Shown here one piece after another: positions 23,551-31,347 of a stretch of 31,347 bases of DNA. Numbering within the stretch: the first letter of the stretch is position 1; each line of letters begins with the position of its first letter. The notes under the pieces are model-generated. The model searched no databases and was not told the DNA's origin. It saw nothing but the letters and a program-made list of their open reading frames with translations. The DNA is taken from contig JAEZIA010000454.1 of the NCBI GenBank assembly GCA_023416315.1, positions 1 through 31,347 of the forward strand, read 5' to 3'. This stretch comes from Actinomycetes bacterium (lineage in GTDB: Bacteria; Actinomycetota; Actinomycetes; Mycobacteriales; Mycobacteriaceae). A program made the position numbers and the translations under genes.

Positions 23551-24042
23551 CTAGAGCGTGACTTCGTTGAGCTCGCCGGTCGCCACGTCGAACACGAAGC
23601 CGCGCAGCGACTCGTGCTTGGTCACGAAGGGGCTGTTCTCGATGCGCCGCAGCGACTGGCGCACATCTTCGTCGAGATCGGAGAAGGACTCGGCTGCCCA
23701 CTCCGGCTTGATGCCGATCTCGTCCTGAATGTCGCGCTTGAACGCGTCGTCGGTGAACGTCAGCATCCCGCAGTCGGTGTGGTGGATGAGGATGATCTCT
23801 TTGGTCCCGAGCAGCCGCTGGCTGATTGCCAGCGAGCGGATCTCGTCATCGGTGACCACCCCGCCGGCGTTCCGAATGACATGGGCTTCACCATCTTTGA
23901 GCCCCAGAATCCGGTACACATCGAGCCGCGCGTCCATGCACGCCACGACCGCGACGTGCTTGCTCGGCGGCAGGGGCAGCGGACCACTGAAGGTCTTCGC
24001 GTATTCGGCGTTGTTCGCCAGATATTCGTCGGTGACGCTCAC
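23551..24042 (-). CDS. canA: Beta-class carbonic anhydrase CanA (Rv1284-like)
   Basis: A 163-residue zinc enzyme that interconverts CO2 and bicarbonate. Zinc ligands are Cys35 (VVACMDARLD), His88 and Cys91 (IHHTDCGML), with the Asp37-Arg39 dyad of beta carbonic anhydrases and the RNAGG loop at 57-61. Length and sequence match M. tuberculosis Rv1284, which also lies directly upstream of cysD. The start is GTG at 24042, six bases after a TAGCAT -10 box, so the message is probably leaderless. The cysD operon follows, with its own promoter in the 73-bp gap. Confidence 0.93.
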   Translation of the reverse strand: MSVTDEYLANNAEYAKTFSGPLPLPPSKHVAVVACMDARLDVYRILGLKDGEAHVIRNAGGVVTDDEIRSLAISQRLLGTKEIILIHHTDCGMLTFTDDAFKRDIQDEIGIKPEWAAESFSDLDEDVRQSLRRIENSPFVTKHESLRGFVFDVATGELNEVTL

Positions 24043-24048
24043 CGGACG

Positions 24049-24054
24049 ATGCTA
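24049..24054 (-). promoter_or_regulatory. -10 box for leaderless canA
   Basis: TAGCAT on the minus strand fits TANNNT and is followed by six bases and then the GTG start codon, the spacing expected if transcription begins on the start codon itself. No ribosome site is present. CTAAC occurs at 24052-24056 and 24080-24084, echoing the cysD promoter. Confidence 0.55.
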
Positions 24055-24148
24055 ACTCCGGTCCGCGGCCCCGCCAGCACTAACGATCATTGCGATTTGG
24101 GCGCGAAAACCGCCGCTGAGCGAACGAAAACGCGCCGAAGTCAGACGG

Positions 24149-24397
24149 CTATGGCGCTTCAGGTGTGGTTGCCGTGACCGGCGGGGTCGCGACCTCAGGC
24201 GAAACGGTGGGCTCGGGCTCGGTCGACTTCGTCGTCTCCCCCGTCGTCATCTCCGACGTCACCGGCGAGGTGAAGGTACCGGGATCCGACACGATCGTGC
24301 CTGTCCCGGACGAATCGGTGACCGCCACGGCCAACGCCCCCATTGCCACGATCGCACTGCCGCCGACCACGGCGGACAGCGTTTTGATGTTCGACAT
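24149..24397 (-). CDS. Small exported Thr/Pro-rich protein
   Basis: An 82-residue protein with an N-terminal hydrophobic stretch at about 7-27 (LSAVVGGSAIVAMGALAVAV) that is a signal peptide or membrane anchor; no clear lipobox. The rest is a disordered Thr/Ser/Pro/Glu-rich tail (TSPVTSEMTTGETTKSTEPE) of the kind O-mannosylated in mycobacteria. ATG at 24397 has GAGAGGAAG at good spacing; the frame above it is not supported. It lies between canA and the Opp genes on the minus strand. Function unknown. Confidence 0.7.
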   Translation of the reverse strand: MSNIKTLSAVVGGSAIVAMGALAVAVTDSSGTGTIVSDPGTFTSPVTSEMTTGETTKSTEPEPTVSPEVATPPVTATTPEAP

Positions 24398-24512
24398 CTC
24401 GACACTTCCTCTCGGTCTCGGACCAGTTCCACGAACCGGCTCCCCTGCCAATTCGCTGACTCTTGGTTAACCGGCCGCTGTGAACCCAAACCTCGGCGCC
24501 GCTGACCTGGCG

Positions 24513-24719
24513 TTAACCCGGGCCGTCGTCGTTGCCGGGCTCCGGGCTCGCCGAGGCGATCGACGAGCTGGGCAAAACCGGCGGGGAGGTGTGGATCGTC
24601 GTCGGACTGGTGCTCGTTGTCGTCGGTTCGACGTTGGAGCCCTTGTCCGCGCATGCGGTCACTACCGAGAGCGCGGCGACAACGGCCGCCAACGCGGCCC
24701 GAGATGTGATCCCCTTCAC
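24513..24719 (-). CDS. Small lipoprotein, Thr/Ser/Pro-rich
   Basis: A 68-residue putative lipoprotein. The signal peptide (VKGITSRAALAAVVAALSVV) ends in a lipobox VTAC with Cys23, to be lipidated and left on the outer face of the membrane. The mature part is short, low-complexity and rich in Thr, Ser and Pro (VEPTTTSTSPTTIHTSPP). The start is GTG at 24719 with a weak ribosome site. It is divergent from oppB, 110 bp away. Its make-up resembles the small exported protein encoded just downstream of it, so the two may form a pair. No function can be assigned. Confidence 0.68.
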   Translation of the reverse strand: MKGITSRAALAAVVAALSVVTACADKGSNVEPTTTSTSPTTIHTSPPVLPSSSIASASPEPGNDDGPG

Positions 24720-24829
24720 GTCTGGCTACCTACCCGGATGCCGAATCGGTAAACGTCGGGGCGTTCCCGCCGTTTCACCGCCCCATCTCCTACCCTGTGC
24801 TGCATGCACCCTGTGGCGGGCCGCGCCCG

Positions 24830-25807
24830 ATGACGCGATTCCTGCTGCGTCGGGTGCTCAACTACGCGGTGCTGCTCGCCCTGGCGTCCTTCCTCGCCTT
24901 CACTCTGACGTCGCTGACCTTCGAGCCGTTGAACAGCCTGCTGCAACGCAATCCGCGTCCACCGCAAGCGGTGATCGACGCCAAGGCCGCCGAACTGGGC
25001 CTCGATAAGCCGATTCCACTTCGGTACGGCCACTGGGTGGCCGGCGCGGTGCGCGGCGACTTCGGCACCACGGTCACCGGTCAACCTGTTGCCGAGGAGT
25101 TGTGGCGCCGGATCGGGGTGAGCCTGCGACTCCTGGTGATCGGCTCGGTGCTGGGCACCGTGGTCGGCGTGGTGGTCGGGGCCTGGGGTGCGATTCGCCA
25201 GTATCGACTATCCGACCGGGTGATCACGCTGTTGTCACTGTTGGTGATCAGCACGCCGACGTTCGTACTCGCCAATCTGGCGATCCTGGCCGCGCTGCGC
25301 GTGAATTCGATTCTGGGCGTGAACATCTTCGAATACATCGGCGAGACGTCGCCCGATGCGGTCGGCGGCAGCTGGAACAAGTTCGTTGACCGGATCCAAC
25401 ATCTCGTCCTGCCCACGGTCACCTTGGCGCTCAGCGCGATCGCCGGTTACAGCCGCTACCAACGCAATGCGATGCTCGACGTGCTCGGCCAGGACTTCAT
25501 CCGCACCGCACGAGCCAAGGGCCTCACCCGGCGCCAGGCTCTCTTCAAGCACGGGCTGCGCACCGCGCTGATCCCCATGGCGACGCTGTTCGCCTACAGC
25601 GTCGCGGGTTTGGTCGCCGGGGCGGTGTTCGTGGAAAAGATCTTCGGCTGGCACGGTATGGGCGAGTGGGCCATTCAGGGCATTGCCACCCAGGACACCA
25701 ACATCGTCGCGGCCCTCACGGTGTTCTCCGGCGCCGTCGTGCTGTTGGCCGGGCTGTTGTCCGACATCATCTACGCGCTGCTGGATCCGCGGGTGCGGGT
25801 GACATGA
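24830..25807 (+). CDS. oppB: Oligopeptide ABC transporter permease OppB (Rv1283c-like)
   Basis: A 325-residue inner-membrane permease, recalled as close to M. tuberculosis OppB. Six hydrophobic segments are visible. The EAA loop that docks on the ATPase is at DFIRTARAKGLTRRQALFKHGLR, and the end GLLSDIIYALLDPRVRVT is typical of OppB/DppB proteins. ATG at 24830 (MTRFLLRRVLNY) matches the family start; GTG at 24797 is in frame but adds non-family residues. A TACCCT -10-like box lies at 24791-24796. First gene of oppBCDA; its stop overlaps oppC as ATGA. Confidence 0.92.
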   Translation: MTRFLLRRVLNYAVLLALASFLAFTLTSLTFEPLNSLLQRNPRPPQAVIDAKAAELGLDKPIPLRYGHWVAGAVRGDFGTTVTGQPVAEELWRRIGVSLRLLVIGSVLGTVVGVVVGAWGAIRQYRLSDRVITLLSLLVISTPTFVLANLAILAALRVNSILGVNIFEYIGETSPDAVGGSWNKFVDRIQHLVLPTVTLALSAIAGYSRYQRNAMLDVLGQDFIRTARAKGLTRRQALFKHGLRTALIPMATLFAYSVAGLVAGAVFVEKIFGWHGMGEWAIQGIATQDTNIVAALTVFSGAVVLLAGLLSDIIYALLDPRVRVT

Positions 25808-26763
25808 CCGAGACGACGGATGCCGCACCAGAGCCGGAAGGCCGGCGACTGACGGCACAAGCACGAATCGAGCCCGAGAAGTTCGCCTCGCGGCGCACGC
25901 TGGTGCTCCGCCGGTTTGCCCGCAACCGGCTGGCGATGGCGTCGCTGGTGTTGTTGATGCTGCTGTTCGTCGGCTGTTACGCCCTGCCCCCGCTGCTGCC
26001 GTGGTCCTACACCGATCTCGACTTCTACGCGCTGCAGGACCCGCCCAGCGCCGACCATTGGTTCGGCACCAATGCCCTCGGCCAGGATCTGTTCGCCCAG
26101 ATTCTGCGCGGTATGCAGAAGTCGATGCTGATCGGTGCGGCCGTCGCGGTGATCTCGACCGGGATCGCGGCAACGGTCGGCTCGATCGCCGGTTACTTCG
26201 GCGGTTGGCGCGACCGGACGCTGATGTGGGTGGTGGACCTGCTTCTGGTCGTCCCGAGCTTCCTACTGATCGCTATCCTCACGCCGATCACCAAGGGCTC
26301 CGCCAACGTCATCCTGCTCATCGTGCTGCTCGCCGGCTTCAGCTGGATGGTGAGTTCGCGGGTGGTGCGCGGCCTCACGATGAGTCTGCGCGAGCGCGAA
26401 TTCGTCCAGGCCGCACGGTATATGGGGGTACCGAGCCGGCGCATCATCATCCGCCACATCATCCCGAACGTCGCCTCGATTCTGATCATCGACGCCGCGC
26501 TCAACGTGGCTGTGGCGATCCTGGCCGAAACCGGGTTGAGCTTCCTGGGTTTCGGCATTCAGCCGCCGGACATCTCACTGGGCACACTGATCGCCGATGG
26601 CACCAAGTCCGCGACGACGTTCCCGTGGGTGTTCCTGTTCCCCGCCGGCGTACTGGTGCTGATTCTGGTGTGTGCCAACATCATCGGTGACGGGCTGCGT
26701 GACGCACTGGATCCCGGCAGCACCACCCTGCGCCGTCGCCGCAGGAAGAAGACGACGTCATGA
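25804..26763 (+). CDS. oppC: Oligopeptide ABC transporter permease OppC (Rv1282c-like)
   Basis: A 319-residue permease partner of OppB. It has the OppC-type N-terminal segment (FARNRLAMASLVLLMLLF at about 38-55) and the periplasmic DHWFGTNALGQDLFAQILRG motif. The EAA loop is REFVQAARYMGVPSRRIIIRHIIPN, and the end ANIIGDGLRDALDPG is characteristic. The tail is strongly basic. It overlaps oppB and oppD by 4 bp each (ATGA), so the three membrane-complex parts are translated as a coupled set. Confidence 0.92.
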   Translation: MTETTDAAPEPEGRRLTAQARIEPEKFASRRTLVLRRFARNRLAMASLVLLMLLFVGCYALPPLLPWSYTDLDFYALQDPPSADHWFGTNALGQDLFAQILRGMQKSMLIGAAVAVISTGIAATVGSIAGYFGGWRDRTLMWVVDLLLVVPSFLLIAILTPITKGSANVILLIVLLAGFSWMVSSRVVRGLTMSLREREFVQAARYMGVPSRRIIIRHIIPNVASILIIDAALNVAVAILAETGLSFLGFGIQPPDISLGTLIADGTKSATTFPWVFLFPAGVLVLILVCANIIGDGLRDALDPGSTTLRRRRRKKTTS

Positions 26764-28601
26764 CCGGCCCGCTTCTCGAGGTCACCGACCTGGCCGTCGG
26801 ATTCCCCACCGACGGTGACGATCTGGCCGCCGTACGCGGCCTGACGTATCAGGTCCGCCCGGGCGAGGTCGTCGCGATGGTCGGTGAATCCGGATCGGGC
26901 AAGTCCGCGGCGGCGATGGCGGTCATCGGGCTGCTGCCCGAGTACGCCGAGGTGTCGGGCTCGGTGCGACTTTCCGGCCAGGAACTGCTCGGGTTGTCCG
27001 ACGGCGAGATGTCGAAGATCCGCGGACGGCGCATCGGTACGGTCTTCCAGGATCCGATGTCGGCGTTGACCCCGGTGTACACCGTCGGCGACCAGATCGC
27101 CGAGGCAATCACCGTGCACCACCGCGGTGTCGGCAAGCGGGCGGCGCGTACGCGGGCCGTCGAACTGCTCGAACTCGTGGGTATCGCTCAGCCCGAGCAG
27201 CGGGCGCGCGCCTTCCCACACGAATTGTCCGGCGGTGAACGCCAGCGCGTGGTCATCGCGATCGCGATCGCCAACGATCCCGACCTGTTGATCTGTGACG
27301 AACCGACGACGGCACTCGATGTGACCGTGCAGGCCCAGATTCTCGACGTGCTCAAGACCGCGCGTGACGTCACCGGCGCGGGGGTACTGATCATCACCCA
27401 TGACCTCGGTGTGGTGGCCGAATTCGCCGACCGGGCGCTGGTGATGTACGCGGGCCGCGCCGTCGAGGTCGCGACCGTGAGCGATCTCTACCGCGACCGC
27501 CAGATGCCGTACACCGCGGGACTGTTGGGTTCGGTGCCGCGATTGGACTCCCCGCAGGGCGCCCGGCTGGTGCCGATTCCGGGCACGCCGCCCTCGCTGG
27601 TGGACCTCCCGCCGGGATGCCCGTTCGCACCCCGCTGCCCGCTGGCCATCGACCGGTGCCGCGCCGCCGAACCGGCGCTGCTCACCGTCGGCCCCGCACA
27701 CTCCGCGGCGTGCATCCGCACCGACCAGGTCAAGGGCCGCACCGCCGCGGACATCTACGGCGTCTCCACCCAGCCGGTAGCGGTCGAGAGCAGCGCGGCG
27801 CCAGAGCCGGTGATCACCGTGCGCGACCTGGTCAAGACCTACCGGCTCACCAAAGGCGCGGTGTTCCGCCGCCAGATCGGCGAGGTCCGTGCCGTCGACG
27901 GGCTCAGCTTCGACGTGCCAAGCGGGCGCACACTCGGCATCGTCGGGGAGTCCGGGTCCGGGAAGTCGACCACGCTGCACCAGATCCTCGACCTGTCCCC
28001 GCCCCAGTCCGGGTCCATCAGAGTGCTCGGCAATGACGTCGCCACCCTCACCCGGGCACGGCGGCGCGAATTGCGCCGCGATCTGCAGGTCGTGTTCCAG
28101 GACCCGGTGGCGTCCCTGGATCCCCGGCTACCCGTCTTCGATTTGCTGTCTGAGCCGTTGCACGCCAATGGCTTTGACAAGAAGAGCACGGACACCCGGG
28201 TCGCCGAACTGCTGGAGATCGTCGGACTGCGACGCGCCGACGCCAACCGCTACCCGGGCGAGTTCTCCGGCGGGCAGAAACAGCGGATCGGTATCGCCAG
28301 GGCACTGGCGCTGCAGCCGAAGATCCTGGCCCTCGACGAACCGGTGTCCGCGCTCGACGTGTCCATCCAGGCGGGCATCATCAACCTGCTGCTGGACCTG
28401 CAGCGCGAGTTCGACCTGTCCTATCTGTTCGTCTCCCACGACCTGTCGGTGGTCAAGCACCTGGCCCACCGCGTGGTGGTGATGTACCGCGGGGCGATGG
28501 TCGAATACGGCGACGCCGACGACATCTTCGCCAACCCGCAGCACGAGTACACCCGCAAGTTGCTGGCCGCTATCCCGCAACCGGATCCCTCGCGCCGTTA
28601 G
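26760..28601 (+). CDS. oppD: Fused double ATPase of the oligopeptide transporter, OppD (Rv1281c-like)
   Basis: A 613-residue protein that fuses the two ABC ATPases (OppD and OppF in other bacteria) in one chain. First ATPase: Walker A GESGSGKSA at 42-50, signature LSGGERQR near 157, Walker B LLICDEPTT near 177. It ends in the Opp-type extension with four cysteines (CPFAPRCPLAIDRC and a later AACI), which in Opp/Dpp ATPases can hold an iron-sulfur cluster. Second ATPase: Walker A GESGSGKST near 396, signature FSGGQKQR near 501, Walker B ILALDEPVS near 521. It powers peptide import through OppB-OppC. The start overlaps oppC; oppA follows after 10 bp. Confidence 0.93.
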   Translation: MTGPLLEVTDLAVGFPTDGDDLAAVRGLTYQVRPGEVVAMVGESGSGKSAAAMAVIGLLPEYAEVSGSVRLSGQELLGLSDGEMSKIRGRRIGTVFQDPMSALTPVYTVGDQIAEAITVHHRGVGKRAARTRAVELLELVGIAQPEQRARAFPHELSGGERQRVVIAIAIANDPDLLICDEPTTALDVTVQAQILDVLKTARDVTGAGVLIITHDLGVVAEFADRALVMYAGRAVEVATVSDLYRDRQMPYTAGLLGSVPRLDSPQGARLVPIPGTPPSLVDLPPGCPFAPRCPLAIDRCRAAEPALLTVGPAHSAACIRTDQVKGRTAADIYGVSTQPVAVESSAAPEPVITVRDLVKTYRLTKGAVFRRQIGEVRAVDGLSFDVPSGRTLGIVGESGSGKSTTLHQILDLSPPQSGSIRVLGNDVATLTRARRRELRRDLQVVFQDPVASLDPRLPVFDLLSEPLHANGFDKKSTDTRVAELLEIVGLRRADANRYPGEFSGGQKQRIGIARALALQPKILALDEPVSALDVSIQAGIINLLLDLQREFDLSYLFVSHDLSVVKHLAHRVVVMYRGAMVEYGDADDIFANPQHEYTRKLLAAIPQPDPSRR

Positions 28602-28604
28602 CAT
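28599..28604 (+). promoter_or_regulatory. Possible internal -10 box for oppA
   Basis: TAGCAT, which includes the oppD stop codon, is followed by seven bases and the GTG start of oppA. This is the same hexamer and nearly the same spacing as at canA, and no ribosome site lies between. A separate leaderless oppA transcript is possible. Confidence 0.35.
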
Positions 28605-28611
28605 CAGTGGC

Positions 28612-30297
28612 GTGACCCGACTGATCCGCCGCCACGCCGGCCGAATCGCAGCGCTGGCAGCCGTGACGACCCTGGTGCTCGCGGGATGCTCGAGCAAGGA
28701 CCGCGAGGTGCCGTCCGCGGGCGGCAACGCCGAGGTGGGCTCGAGCGGCGACATCAACCCGCAGGACCCCGCCACCCTGCAAAAGGGCGGCAACCTGAGG
28801 CTGGCGTTGTCGGCGTTTCCGTCGAACTGGAACACCCTCAACATCGACGGCAACGAGGCCGACACCGGCGCGATGCTGCGCCCCACCCTGCCTCGGGCGT
28901 TCGTCATCGCCGCCGACGGATCGATGACGGTCAACACCGACTACTTCACGAACGTCGAACTCACCGGCACCGAGCCCCAGGTCGTCACCTACACGATCAA
29001 CCCCAAGGCGGTCTGGTCGGACGGGACACCGATCACCTGGGAGGACATCGCCTCTCAGATCCACGCCACCAGCGGCAAGGACAAGGCCTTCGCGATCGCC
29101 GCTCCCAACGGCAGCGACCGGGTCGCCTCGGTCACCCGGGGTGTCGACGACCGGCAGGCCGTCATCACGTTCGCCAAGCACTACTCCGAGTGGCGCGGCA
29201 TGTTCGCCGGCAACACGATGCTGCTACCCAAGAGCATGACGGCCGACCCCGAGGTGTTCAACAAGGGTCAGCTGAACGGACCCGGCCCGTCGGCGGGCCC
29301 GTTCCTGGTTTCGGCGGTGGATCGCACCGCCCAGCGCATCGTGTTGAGCCGCAATCCCAAGTGGTGGGGCACCCCACCGCTGCTGGACTCGTTCACCTTC
29401 CTGGTGCTCGACGACGCGGCGAGAATTCCGGCGCTGCAGAACAATACGATCGACGCCGTCGGGTTGGGCTCACTCGACGAGCTGACGATCGCGCGGCGCA
29501 CCCCGGGCGTTTCGATCCGCCGGGCGCCCGGGCTGAGTTGGTATCACTTCACCTTCAACGGCGCGCCGGGATCGATCCTGTCCGATAAGGCGCTGCGACT
29601 TGCGGTCGCGAAGGGTATCGACCGGCAGGCCATCGCCGACGTCACCCAGCGCGGACTGGTCGACAAGCCGACGCCGCTGAACAACCACATCTATGTGGCG
29701 GGCCAGAAGGGTTACCAGGACAACAGCGAGGTCGTCGCCTACGACCCCGAAAAGGCCAAGCAGGAGCTCGACGCGCTGGGTTGGAAACTCAACGGGCAGT
29801 TCCGGGAGAAGGACGGCAAACAGCTGGTCATCCGCGACGTCCTCTATGACGCGCAAACCACCCGGCAGGTCGCGCTGATCGCGCAGAACACCCTCGCCCA
29901 GATCGGGGTCAACCTGCAGATCGATGCCAAGCCCGGCAACGGCTTCTTCACCAATTTCATCATTCCCGGCGATTTCGACATCGCCCAGTTCTCCTGGGTG
30001 GGCGACGCTTTCGCGTTGTGCTGCTTGAACCAGATCTACACCACCGGCGCCGAGAGCAACTTCGGCAAGATCAGCAGCCCGGAGATCGACGCCAAGGTCG
30101 AGGACGTGTTCAATGAACTCGACGCCGATAAGGCCCGCGCCCTGGCCAACGACCTGGACAAACTGATCTTCGGCGAGGCGTTCAGCCTGCCGCTGTTCCA
30201 GTCGGCGGGCAACGTCGCGGTGCGCAGCAACCTGGCCAACTACGGGCCGGCCGGTCTCGGCGACTTGAACTACACCGCAATAGGTTTCACGAAGTAG
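28612..30297 (+). CDS. oppA: Oligopeptide-binding lipoprotein OppA (Rv1280c-like)
   Basis: A 561-residue substrate-binding lipoprotein of the SBP_bac_5 family. The signal peptide is residues 1-25 with lipobox LAGC (Cys26), so it is tethered outside the membrane. Family landmarks include YTINPKAVWSDGTPITWEDIASQI, GPFLVSAVDRTAQRIVLSRNPKWWG, the DKALRLAVAKGIDRQAIADV segment and FDIAQFSWVGDAF. It captures peptides and hands them to OppB-OppC. M. tuberculosis OppA is somewhat longer. The GTG at 28612 begins the signal peptide directly. It is the last gene of oppBCDA, and its end overlaps the convergent hydrolase by 11 bp. Confidence 0.92.
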   Translation: MTRLIRRHAGRIAALAAVTTLVLAGCSSKDREVPSAGGNAEVGSSGDINPQDPATLQKGGNLRLALSAFPSNWNTLNIDGNEADTGAMLRPTLPRAFVIAADGSMTVNTDYFTNVELTGTEPQVVTYTINPKAVWSDGTPITWEDIASQIHATSGKDKAFAIAAPNGSDRVASVTRGVDDRQAVITFAKHYSEWRGMFAGNTMLLPKSMTADPEVFNKGQLNGPGPSAGPFLVSAVDRTAQRIVLSRNPKWWGTPPLLDSFTFLVLDDAARIPALQNNTIDAVGLGSLDELTIARRTPGVSIRRAPGLSWYHFTFNGAPGSILSDKALRLAVAKGIDRQAIADVTQRGLVDKPTPLNNHIYVAGQKGYQDNSEVVAYDPEKAKQELDALGWKLNGQFREKDGKQLVIRDVLYDAQTTRQVALIAQNTLAQIGVNLQIDAKPGNGFFTNFIIPGDFDIAQFSWVGDAFALCCLNQIYTTGAESNFGKISSPEIDAKVEDVFNELDADKARALANDLDKLIFGEAFSLPLFQSAGNVAVRSNLANYGPAGLGDLNYTAIGFTK

Positions 30298-31347
30298 CCG
30301 ACTGCCCGGACAGCGTCCGGGTCACCACCCGGGGCACCGCGGCCGGCAGCACCGCCTCGACGCGGGTGGCGGCGGCCATCGCCGAGACCATCAGCCGCAC
30401 GGCCGGACGGCTGGGCATGGCGTCCAGCGCCGCCTCCTGCGACGGCAGGGTGTCGATCCGGCCGATCGCGGCGGCCTCGGCGATCCGCAGCGCCGCCCGC
30501 TCCTTGGTGTCGAGCACGCTGTGACCGGTGGACGGCAGCCGCACCAGCACCGATCGCGGAATCAGCCCGGCTATCCGCTCGGCGACCGCGGGCGGTGTGA
30601 TCAGATCGCGGCCACCGGAGATCACCACCGTCGGCCAGGTGAACTTCGGCATCTCGGCGACCAGGTCGAACGGTTCGGCCTCGAACCGCGGGGCCTCGCC
30701 GATCGCGGAGTCGCGCATCGCGACGGCTGGATCCAGCGGCAGGCCGTCCGGGTCGGCCGCGTAGTTCAGCTCCCGGTACCCGATCCGCCCGACGAGGTCG
30801 GTCTCGTTGCGGTAGGGCGCCTTTCGGTCCACCATCAGCTCGCCGACCCGGCCCATGGCCGTCCACACCAGGTGACGTCCACCCAGCAGCAAGTCCAGCT
30901 GACGGTCCAGCAGGCGGGCACCACCGAGCCCGTAGACGGTCGCGGCGAGCTGGGCGGCCGCCGGCGTCATCACGCCCTCGTCGACCAGGCGCCGGACCTT
31001 GTCGGCCAGCTCCTCGGTGTCGGCCCGGCCGTGCCACAGCACGCTGCGCATGGTCTGCCGCACCACATCGATGTCGTCACCGGCCAGCAGCGGCGAATCC
31101 AGGACCATCGCGAATACCCGGGACGGATGCCGCACGCCCATCCCGGCGGCGATGTAGGTGCCGTACGACGTGCCGTAGATGATGGCGCTGTCCACCTGGG
31201 CGTCGTCGAGCACGGCAGCGACGTCGTCGACCACCTGCTCGATGGTCAGCGCCTCGGGCGGCAGGTCGGCGCCGGCATCGTCGTGCCGCGACATCCCGAC
31301 ACCCCGGTGCTCGATCATGATCACGTCGAGGCCCTCGGCGGCCGCCC
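30287..31347 (-). CDS. Alpha/beta hydrolase, N-terminus cut by right edge
   Basis: The C-terminal 350 or so residues of an alpha/beta-hydrolase. The frame stays open to the last base (AAEGLDVIMIEHRGVG), so the true start is outside. The strand after the oxyanion region reads IMIEHRGVGMS. The nucleophile serine is in YGTSYGTY (codon near 31168), the acid is probably Asp in VISGGRDLITPP, and the His is in STGHSVLD. The middle cap domain (VRQTMRSVLWHGRADTEELADKV) resembles proline-iminopeptidase or TAP-like peptidases more than simple esterases, which would suit a neighbour of a peptide importer, but this is only suggestive. It converges on oppA with an 11-bp overlap. Confidence 0.83.
   Translation of the reverse strand, partial: AAAEGLDVIMIEHRGVGMSRHDDAGADLPPEALTIEQVVDDVAAVLDDAQVDSAIIYGTSYGTYIAAGMGVRHPSRVFAMVLDSPLLAGDDIDVVRQTMRSVLWHGRADTEELADKVRRLVDEGVMTPAAAQLAATVYGLGGARLLDRQLDLLLGGRHLVWTAMGRVGELMVDRKAPYRNETDLVGRIGYRELNYAADPDGLPLDPAVAMRDSAIGEAPRFEAEPFDLVAEMPKFTWPTVVISGGRDLITPPAVAERIAGLIPRSVLVRLPSTGHSVLDTKERAALRIAEAAAIGRIDTLPSQEAALDAMPSRPAVRLMVSAMAAATRVEAVLPAAVPRVVTRTLSGQSATS

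Overview
The window is high-GC actinobacterial DNA and almost certainly comes from a mycobacterium, probably a free-living or fast-growing species. Three things point there. The block canA, cysD, cysNC, Rrf2 regulator and oppBCDA matches the layout of M. tuberculosis Rv1280c-Rv1287. Several exported proteins belong to families largely confined to mycobacteria. GTG starts, ATGA overlaps and leaderless-looking starts are common. No rRNA, tRNA, CRISPR array or mobile element is visible.

Left part (1-5129, minus strand): a two-gene unit in which a PfaD-type enoyl reductase is followed 8 bp later by a large PfaA-like iterative synthase (ketosynthase, acyltransferase, Ala/Pro-rich linker, first ACP). 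The synthase runs off the left edge. This is the core of a polyunsaturated-fatty-acid or secondary-lipid synthase. Next come an exported haemophore-family protein and a single-domain voltage-gated cation channel, both on the minus strand.

Middle (6903-11599, plus strand): a Tat-exported lipoprotein flavin amine oxidase followed at once by an APC amine/amino-acid permease, two tiny proteins behind a SigF-like promoter, and a 14-helix MFS transporter. Facing these is a translationally coupled trio (11547-14301): LLM flavin oxidoreductase, lactate 2-monooxygenase-like enzyme and a PNPOx-like flavoprotein. A TDT/SLAC1 transporter lies divergent from a VOC protein. Then come an Rrf2 regulator and two exported mycobacterial proteins of unknown function. 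The promoters of these two share an unusual layout: direct repeats with an 11-bp period that run into a TANNNT box.

Right part (19306-24042, minus strand): a sulfate-assimilation cluster. canA (beta carbonic anhydrase) has a leaderless-type promoter. cysD-cysNC-cysQ and an isochorismatase-like hydrolase follow from a clear SigA-type promoter. Two small exported Thr/Ser/Pro-rich proteins separate this from the divergent oppBCDA peptide importer (24830-30297, plus strand). An alpha/beta hydrolase cut by the right edge converges on oppA.

The most interesting items are the Pfa-type synthase, the channel with a Trp-less acidic filter, the shared promoter architecture of the two exported proteins, and the extension of the sulfate operon by cysQ and a cysteine hydrolase. 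All assignments come from reading the sequence and from remembered families; no database search was run.
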